From the NCBI RefSeq assembly GCF_905371695.1, contig NZ_CAJPMA010000013.1, positions 1-25,725 on the forward strand: a stretch of 25,725 bases of DNA, read 5' to 3'. The notes beneath the pieces are model-generated. The model did no database searches and was not told the origin of the DNA. It worked only from the letters and a program-made list of their open reading frames with translations. Origin of the DNA: an uncultured Campylobacter sp. (lineage in GTDB: Bacteria > Campylobacterota > Campylobacteria > Campylobacterales > Campylobacteraceae). The position numbers were made by a program, and so were the translations under genes. Below, piece after piece: positions 21,536 to 25,725 of this stretch (within the stretch, counting starts at the first letter, position 1; each line of letters starts with the position of its first letter).

Positions 21536-22198
21536 TTGCATTTTAGTTACGTTTTTAAGCTTAGCGTTCCGATATTTATGGGCTATTTTCCCCTCGGCGT
21601 CGCCTTTGGGATACTGGCTAAAAGCATGGGCGTTAGCGCATTTATCGCCATAGCGCTTAGCACGCTAGCTTACGGCGGCGCGGCGCAGTTTATGATGCTC
21701 TCGCTTTTTAGCGCGGGCACAGGGCTTTTAGAGGTTTTTATCGTCTCGTATCTGGTAAATTTACGCCATACTTTTTACGGGCTGGCGCTTTTAAAAGAGT
21801 ACAGAGATCTCAAATTTCGCCTTTTTAATATCGCGACTCTTACGGACGAAACCTTTGCGATATTTAAGGCGCTCAAGATCACGGACGCGGCGGAGCGTAG
21901 TTATGTTTTTACGCGTTTAAATTTGCTCTCGTGGCTCTACTGGGCGGCGGGAACGGCGGTCGGATGTTTAGCCGGCGAGCTGATAAAGATCGATACGAGC
22001 GGGCTTGAGTTTAGCTTAACCGCGCTTTTTATCGTTATCGCGATGGAGATGTTTAAAAACGATAAGAACTATAAGGTGCTAGGCGCGGCGTGCCTGTTTG
22101 GAGCCGCCGGCGTAGCGCTCATGCCTGCCAAAGCGATGCTAGTAGGCTCGATGGCGCTTTGCTTTATTTTTATTTTAGTTTTTAAGGATAAGCTTTGA
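21536..22198 (+). CDS. azlC: AzlC-family branched-chain amino acid exporter, large subunit
   Basis: A 220-residue polytopic membrane protein with about five to seven hydrophobic helices. YFPLGVAFGILAKSMG at about 17-32 and GAAQFMMLSLFSAGTG at about 48-63 are AzlC signatures, followed by VNLRHTFYGLALL (about 74-86) and LTDETFAIF. By family knowledge AzlC with AzlD exports branched-chain amino acids or analogues. The start is TTG at 21536 with AAGGA at about 21525-21529; no in-frame ATG is better placed. The stop overlaps the start of azlD (TTGA), so they are coupled. Confidence 0.88.
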   Translation: MHFSYVFKLSVPIFMGYFPLGVAFGILAKSMGVSAFIAIALSTLAYGGAAQFMMLSLFSAGTGLLEVFIVSYLVNLRHTFYGLALLKEYRDLKFRLFNIATLTDETFAIFKALKITDAAERSYVFTRLNLLSWLYWAAGTAVGCLAGELIKIDTSGLEFSLTALFIVIAMEMFKNDKNYKVLGAACLFGAAGVALMPAKAMLVGSMALCFIFILVFKDKL

Positions 22199-22533
22199 TA
22201 AGCGCGAGTTCTAGCGAGTGGGCGATATTCGCTGCCGTTTTGCTAAGCGCGTTTGCGACCTTTTTAACGCGCGCCGCACCGTTTTACGTCATCAAAAACT
22301 ATAAGCCTAGCCCGTGGCTAACGGCTGTGGAGCGACACATGGGACTGATGATAATGGTTATCTTGGTGTGCTACGGGCTAAAGGAAGTCAAATTTGACGT
22401 TTATCCATATGGACTAAACGAAGCGCTAGCCGTTTTTAGCGCGGTTTTGATTCATCTAAAATTTAAAAATACCCTGCTTAGCATCGCGGCTTCGACGGGT
22501 ATTTATATGGCGCTAATCAGGCTTACGGCTTAA
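22195..22533 (+). CDS. azlD: AzlD-family small subunit
   Basis: A 112-residue membrane protein with about four hydrophobic helices, the small partner of AzlC. FATFLTRAAPFYV at about 21-33 is the family signature, and ERHMGLMIMVILVCYGLKEV (46-65) matches the second conserved block. It starts with TTG overlapping the azlC stop, preceded by AAGGA around 22183-22187. Substrate is inferred from the family only. Confidence 0.85.
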   Translation: MISASSSEWAIFAAVLLSAFATFLTRAAPFYVIKNYKPSPWLTAVERHMGLMIMVILVCYGLKEVKFDVYPYGLNEALAVFSAVLIHLKFKNTLLSIAASTGIYMALIRLTA

Positions 22534-22544
22534 ACGGAGGTTTT

Positions 22545-23552
22545 ATGAAAAGAGTTACTATACTAGCAGTGGGCGGCACGGTAGCAGGAAGCGGCCCCGG
22601 ATCGCTTGATGCGAGCTATATCTCAGGAACCGTTACGGTGGATAAACTGATCGCTGCGGTGCCTGAAATCAACAAGATAGCGACCATAAAAGGCGAGCAG
22701 ATCTCAAACATCGGCTCGCAGGAGATGAACAACGAAGTTTGGCTAAAGCTAGCAAACAGAGTAAACGAGCTGCTAACTAGCGGCGAGGCCGACGGCGTCG
22801 TCATCACGCACGGAACCGATACGATGGAGGAGACGGCGTATTTTTTAAATTTAGTCGTCAAAAGCGACAAGCCGATTGTGTTTACGGGCGCGATGAGAAA
22901 TAGCGGTTCGCTAAGCGCGGACGGCCCGCTAAATATCTTTAACGCCCTAAACGTCGCGGTAAGCCAAGAAGCCGCAGGCAAGGGCGTAGTAGTCGTGATG
23001 AACGACGAGATCCACGCGGCTCGAGAGGTAACTAAAACCAACACTACCGCGGTCGATACCTTTAAATCTCCAAACAGCGGCAAGATCGGCACGGTGTTTT
23101 ACGGGCGGGTGAATTTTAATCAGAATTTCGCGCAAGGTGGACATGGCGGAGCTAAATTCGGTCTCCCAAAATTAGGCGGTAAAATTTCAGACCTCGAACT
23201 GCCGAAGGTCGAGATAATTTACCTTTACGCCGGTTGCGCGGACTTTGCGCTAGAATGCGTGCGAACGGCAGTCGAGTGCGGCGCGAGAGGCATAGTTTTC
23301 GCAGGTCTTGGAAACGGAAATTTGCCTTCGAATTTGCTTAAAAATTTAAGCCCGTTTCAAGCTAAGGGCATAATTTTCGTGCGGAGTACGCGCGTATTTT
23401 GCGGCGAAGTTAGCCCGCGCGGCGAGATAGACGACTTTGAGACGGGCCTTGTTTCAAGCGCGGATCTAAACCCGCAAAAGGCTAGAATTTTACTGATACT
23501 GTCGCTTTTTGTGGGGTTAAATTTAAACGAGATTAGAGAAATTTTCGGCTAA
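22545..23552 (+). CDS. ansA: L-asparaginase
   Basis: A 335-residue asparaginase that hydrolyses asparagine to aspartate and ammonia. Catalytic residues: Thr12 in AVGGTVAG, Tyr25 in LDASYISGTV, Ser58 in IGSQEMNNE, Thr91-Asp92 in THGTDTMEE, and Lys164 in REVTKTNTT. Sequence is of the type II (E. coli AnsB-like) group, but no signal peptide precedes the first active-site strand: the ATG is four codons before it and is preceded by ACGGAGG, so this product should stay in the cytoplasm. In C. jejuni some strains carry a signal-bearing form and others a cytoplasmic one. It follows azlD by 11 bases and may be cotranscribed, a plausible amino-acid group. Confidence 0.93.
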   Translation: MKRVTILAVGGTVAGSGPGSLDASYISGTVTVDKLIAAVPEINKIATIKGEQISNIGSQEMNNEVWLKLANRVNELLTSGEADGVVITHGTDTMEETAYFLNLVVKSDKPIVFTGAMRNSGSLSADGPLNIFNALNVAVSQEAAGKGVVVVMNDEIHAAREVTKTNTTAVDTFKSPNSGKIGTVFYGRVNFNQNFAQGGHGGAKFGLPKLGGKISDLELPKVEIIYLYAGCADFALECVRTAVECGARGIVFAGLGNGNLPSNLLKNLSPFQAKGIIFVRSTRVFCGEVSPRGEIDDFETGLVSSADLNPQKARILLILSLFVGLNLNEIREIFG

Positions 23553-23560
23553 ATATTTAA

Positions 23561-24145
23561 TTAAGGTTCGTTTAACTCGCACATTTTGGCGCTTGCTAGA
23601 TCGAACCATACGTCGCATTGCATATTCCCGAATTTTTCGTCTAGCATTTTTGCCAGCCTTTGGCAGCTTGGCGTATTATTTAGAGGGTAAACGATAGTTA
23701 TGATTTTCGTCTCGCCGTATCTCTTGCCCATAGGCGTAGCGGGTATACCGACGCACGCTTTTTTCGGGTCGTCGTCGATTGCCGTTTTTATCCTAAAAAC
23801 CGCGTTATCGTAATGTCCTACAACCGCATCGGGAACTAGCGAGTGTCGCTTGATGAAATTAACCTGATCGGGCAAACATCCTCCGTCTTGCGTAAGTATA
23901 TCGGAGGAATAGTCGTGTCTATCGATCGCCGCTAAGCCGACTAATTCGTCCGCGGCTTTATTTATCTGATCTAGCGCCGAGACTATCTTAGCGTCGTCTC
24001 TATTTGCGCTAAGCCTCGGTATCGCAATAGCGGCTATAATACCGAGAACCACGATTACGAACACTAGCTCGATCATAGTAAACGCTCTTTTAATTTTAGG
24101 AGCGCAAAATTTATGTGCTATCCCCACCGTGCATAAAATTTTCAT
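23561..24145 (-). CDS. prepilin-type N-terminal methylation protein (pseudopilin-like)
   Basis: A 194-residue protein with a basic leader of 21 residues ending KIKRA and then FTMIELVFVIVVLGIIAAIA, the type IV pilin/pseudopilin helix with Glu at mature position 5 (Glu26). The -1 residue is Ala21 instead of the usual Gly, which may slow prepilin peptidase cleavage. The globular part has at least four cysteines (in GGCLPDQ, KKACVG, PSCQRL, MQCDVW, KMCEL), probably disulfide-bonded. The ATG is preceded by AAAGGAAAG. C. jejuni encodes such pseudopilins in the Cts transformation system, but no partners are here and the exact role is unknown. It is convergent with ansA, and its promoter lies in the pseudogene remnant. 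Confidence 0.82.
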   Translation of the reverse strand: MKILCTVGIAHKFCAPKIKRAFTMIELVFVIVVLGIIAAIAIPRLSANRDDAKIVSALDQINKAADELVGLAAIDRHDYSSDILTQDGGCLPDQVNFIKRHSLVPDAVVGHYDNAVFRIKTAIDDDPKKACVGIPATPMGKRYGETKIITIVYPLNNTPSCQRLAKMLDEKFGNMQCDVWFDLASAKMCELNEP

Positions 24146-24156
24146 AATCTTTCCTT

Positions 24157-24456
24157 TTATTTTGAAGTAAAATTTACCCGCATTGTAGCGAAATTTCGCA
24201 AAAATTTAATCATAAAAAAACCGATGACGGCTACTAAAATAAAAGGCACTGCGAAAATAACGTTAATTTTAGTGTTATCTGTGCAAACGTATTGAATCGT
24301 TTAGCTTACGTAGCCTAAAAACGCGACCACTGGTGGCGCTAGCGCAATGAAAGCATAGGCGTAAATTTTTGCGCGAGCGGCTCGCGAAAGATCATGCGGT
24401 CGAAAAATAATCGTAAATAGCGCAAGCCGAAAAAATAGATAGACCGAGAGATGACG
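24157..24456 (-). pseudogene. decayed TehA/SLAC1-family transporter fragment with an in-frame nonsense codon
   Basis: Reading the minus strand from 24456, one frame bounded by a TGA (24459-24457) gives about 51 codons that include FIALAPPVVAFLGYVS, closely similar to ELAPPAIAFLGYVKL of the fragment at the window end (LAPP..AFLGYV conserved). The TAA at 24303-24301 sits where the other copy has Leu: AGC TAA ACG versus AAA TTA ACC, a single TTA-to-TAA change. After the stop the same frame continues 47 codons with a membrane helix (VIFAVPFILVAVIGFFMIKF) to TAA at 24159-24157; this half does not match the other copy clearly. No start codon or ribosome site is seen and the family is about 300-380 residues, so it is a remnant, not a small gene. 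Confidence 0.55.
24182..24187 (-). promoter_or_regulatory. -10 box of the pseudopilin-like gene
   Basis: TACAAT on the minus strand lies 37 bases before the ATG at 24145, inside the C-terminal part of the pseudogene fragment. It is a motif call only. Confidence 0.4.
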
Positions 24457-24546
24457 TCACATGAATTGCCTGTCGCCGGCGACTACTATGACGAGATTTC
24501 CTACGACGGCGATAAACCTGGCGGGATTTGCCTGCGCAACAGATAA
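24451..24546 (+). other. short open frame, perhaps a gene remnant
   Basis: ATG at 24451 to TAA at 24546 gives 31 residues, including ELPVAGDYYDEISYDGDKPG and a final GICLRNR. An in-frame TAG lies about 15 bases upstream, and GAGAG directly before the ATG is too close to be a good ribosome site. The composition (Tyr, Asp, Gly) looks like the end of an exported protein. It overlaps the start of the pseudogene on the other strand, and the ATG sits in the 8-bp palindrome TGACGTCA (24452-24459). Either a remnant of a gene or chance; I do not recognise it. Confidence 0.25.
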
Positions 24547-24561
24547 TATTGAAGGATAAAA

Positions 24562-25317
24562 ACGAAAAATTTAAAAACTATTTTAGCGGCGGCATCGGCG
24601 TTTTGCTATCTAAACTTGGACGCGCTAGAAAATACGCGCGTGAAGCAGACGGAGTTTAACGAAAACGGCTATATACTGCAAGAAACCGAGCATATAAACG
24701 GCGTACCAAACAGCTCGGTTTTGTTTGAATACGGCAAAGACGGGCTAATCCGCAAAAAATACCAAGACAGCGCCGTTTATCTCTACGAATACGAATTTGA
24801 CGGCGAAAATTTAGTCGCGACGGCCAAAGAGCAGCACGTGGAGGATAGATTTTACCCGCACACGGAGAAAACCACTTACGGCAAGGACGGCAAAATGATC
24901 GCTCGGGCTGTGTATTTGGGCAGGGAACTAGTGATAGACGATAGCTACGTCTACGACGAAAAGGGCGTTTTAACGCGGATAGAAGATAATATGGAGCCGC
25001 GGCACGGCATAGAGATAAGCTTTGAGCGCAAGCCAAACGGCGAATATGAAAAAATCACGCAAGCCCCGAACTCAAAATGGGTTTATTACTACGCCGCAAA
25101 CGGCGACGAGATGGAGTATACGTCGGTAAATTACTTCGGTTCGCAGGCAAAAATCGGGCAAATCTTGCAGTTTAAGGATATAATCAGGGACGAGCGGGGA
25201 AATTTGACGCATAAAACCTCGGTCAAATTTAAGCCCGCGGACAAATACTACGAAAACGGCGACATAACGGAAATCGGCCTATATAAAAAGCTAGAAATCA
25301 GCTACGAATACTACTAA
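24562..25317 (+). CDS. exported repeat protein with ACG in place of the ATG start
   Basis: The strong frame runs from a weak TTG at 24616, but the same frame extends upstream to 24562 and encodes KNLKTILAAASAFCYLNLDA, a textbook signal peptide directly after an ACG codon. AAGGA at 24552-24556 lies five bases before that ACG, exactly where an ATG is expected. Counted from ACG the protein has 251 residues. The mature part is rich in Tyr, Glu, Lys and Gly and consists of short repeated strands such as FEYGKDGLIRKKY, YEYEFDGENLVA, TTYGKDGKMIAR, YVYDEKGVLTRI and FKDIIRDERGNLTHK, resembling YD/MORN-like beta repeats of exported proteins. There are no frameshifts or stops. The function is unknown. 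Convergent with the TehA/SLAC1-family gene, 20 bases away. Confidence 0.65.
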   Translation, partial: TKNLKTILAAASAFCYLNLDALENTRVKQTEFNENGYILQETEHINGVPNSSVLFEYGKDGLIRKKYQDSAVYLYEYEFDGENLVATAKEQHVEDRFYPHTEKTTYGKDGKMIARAVYLGRELVIDDSYVYDEKGVLTRIEDNMEPRHGIEISFERKPNGEYEKITQAPNSKWVYYYAANGDEMEYTSVNYFGSQAKIGQILQFKDIIRDERGNLTHKTSVKFKPADKYYENGDITEIGLYKKLEISYEYY

Positions 25318-25337
25318 AGTAAATTTTTGAGCTAAGG

Positions 25338-25685
25338 CTATTTTTCCGAAAAAATTTCGCCGTTTATTATGGATTTAACCGTTAAAAATCCGACTATCAA
25401 AATCGAAGCGACTAGAGCCGCAAAAGCGCCGACGCCTAAAACTAAGTAAAAATCGCTTTGCGTAATTTCGTAAGCTTTTAAAAACGCTATGGAGCTAGCG
25501 GCCGTCGGGAAGGTAAAAGCCCACCACGATAGGGCGAATTTGAGTTTAATAAATCTTTTATACGAAAAAAGTATAAGCGCCGCGAAAAATACGTTTATAT
25601 TAAGCAGTATCGCCGCAAAAGCGTCGAATTGCTCGGTTAATTTTACGTATCCCAAAAACGCAATAGCCGGCGGCGCTAGCTCCAT
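25338..25685 (-). CDS. TehA/SLAC1-family transporter, C-terminal fragment at window edge
   Basis: The 115 codons read ELAPPAIAFLGYV, then ILLNINVFFAALILFS, RFIKLKFALSWWAFTFPTA and YLVLGVGAFAALVASILIVG, about three to four membrane helices with the SWWAFTFP motif of the TehA/SLAC1 (C4-dicarboxylate/anion channel) family. Members usually have about ten helices and 300-380 residues, so this is the last third. The ATG at 25685 is not a real start: the family continues upstream, but here a TAA follows in frame at 25703-25701, inside the inverted repeat arm that begins at 25674. The gene is thus truncated either by the window or contig edge or by a rearrangement. The transported substrate is unknown. 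Confidence 0.65.
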   Translation of the reverse strand: MELAPPAIAFLGYVKLTEQFDAFAAILLNINVFFAALILFSYKRFIKLKFALSWWAFTFPTAASSIAFLKAYEITQSDFYLVLGVGAFAALVASILIVGFLTVKSIINGEIFSEK

Positions 25686-25725
25686 AGCGTTTTTAAAAGC
25701 TTACGAAATTACGCAAAGCGATTTT
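25449..25725. repeat. 52-bp perfect inverted repeat (25449-25500 and 25674-25725) at the window edge
   Basis: The last 52 bases are the exact reverse complement of 25449-25500, with a 173-base spacer, and the match runs to the final base so it may be longer. Both arms lie in or next to the TehA/SLAC1-family gene. The arm junctions coincide with the palindrome GCTAGC (25494-25499 and 25675-25680). The left arm is continuous with the family protein (SSIAFLKAYEITQSDF); the right arm is where coding continuity breaks. It may be a foldback or assembly artefact at a contig end, or a real inversion substrate. Confidence 0.9.

Noticed and set aside
24616..24618. TTG as start of the repeat protein
   Set aside because: No ribosome site fits it, and the same frame upstream encodes a complete signal peptide with a well placed AAGGA before the ACG at 24562.
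25683..25685. ATG as genuine start of the TehA/SLAC1-family gene
   Set aside because: The ATG lies within a conserved internal region (ELAPP) and inside the anomalous inverted arm; the family needs about 200 more residues upstream.

Overview
The window is a chromosomal stretch of an epsilonproteobacterium, almost certainly Campylobacter. The G+C content looks mid-range, higher than in C. jejuni, which suggests the C. showae/rectus/gracilis side of the genus. The evidence is the gene content and neighbourhoods: nth | peb4-fba-MotA-like-MotB-like (the C. jejuni Cj0595c-Cj0599 order), lipoprotein-cmoB-hotdog protein (Cj0978c-Cj0976-Cj0977 neighbourhood), flgG2-flgG, and the short secreted flagellin FlaC. 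A/T-rich AAATTT strings and extended -10 boxes without clear -35 boxes fit as well. I see no rRNA, tRNA, IS element, prophage or CRISPR array.

Layout. Positions 115-720 hold an MBL-fold hydrolase. Positions 904-5644 (minus strand) hold an eight-gene run: an ECF-type nickel importer nikK-M-L-Q-O, then a 55-residue lipoprotein, cmoB and a Cj0977-like hotdog protein, with overlaps or very short gaps. Divergent from it, 5778-7484 (plus) is a compact operon of a Tat-exported transglutaminase-like protein plus MerT-like and MerP-like proteins. Then come pepD (plus) and nth (minus), which converge on a strong hairpin. Positions 9718-16226 form a six-gene plus-strand operon: peb4, fba, an orphan MotA/MotB-like stator pair with long coiled coils, a PLP enzyme and hisD. 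Next is flaC, which converges on rpoD across a hairpin-rich gap. A sigma54 promoter drives flgG2-flgG. A Sel1-repeat protein (minus), azlCD and a cytoplasmic-type asparaginase follow.

The right end (about 23.5-25.7 kb) looks least stable. It has a pseudopilin-like protein with an unusual cleavage site, a decayed TehA/SLAC1-family fragment with an in-frame nonsense codon, an exported repeat protein whose signal peptide only begins at an ACG codon, and a second TehA/SLAC1-family C-terminal fragment. The window edge is a perfect 52-bp inverted copy of an internal part of that last gene.

How the genes work together: metal handling (nikKMLQO and the MerT/MerP-like pair) surrounds 2.5-7.5 kb; flagellar genes (flaC, flgG2, flgG, and by family knowledge the Cj0977 homolog) recur; the rest is housekeeping (tRNA modification, base excision repair, aldolase, histidine synthesis, sigma70). 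The best candidates for something undescribed are the transglutaminase-MerT-MerP operon facing the nickel importer, the orphan stator pair (superficially like ZorAB but without defence partners), the structured flaC-rpoD gap, and the ACG start and inverted repeat at the right edge.
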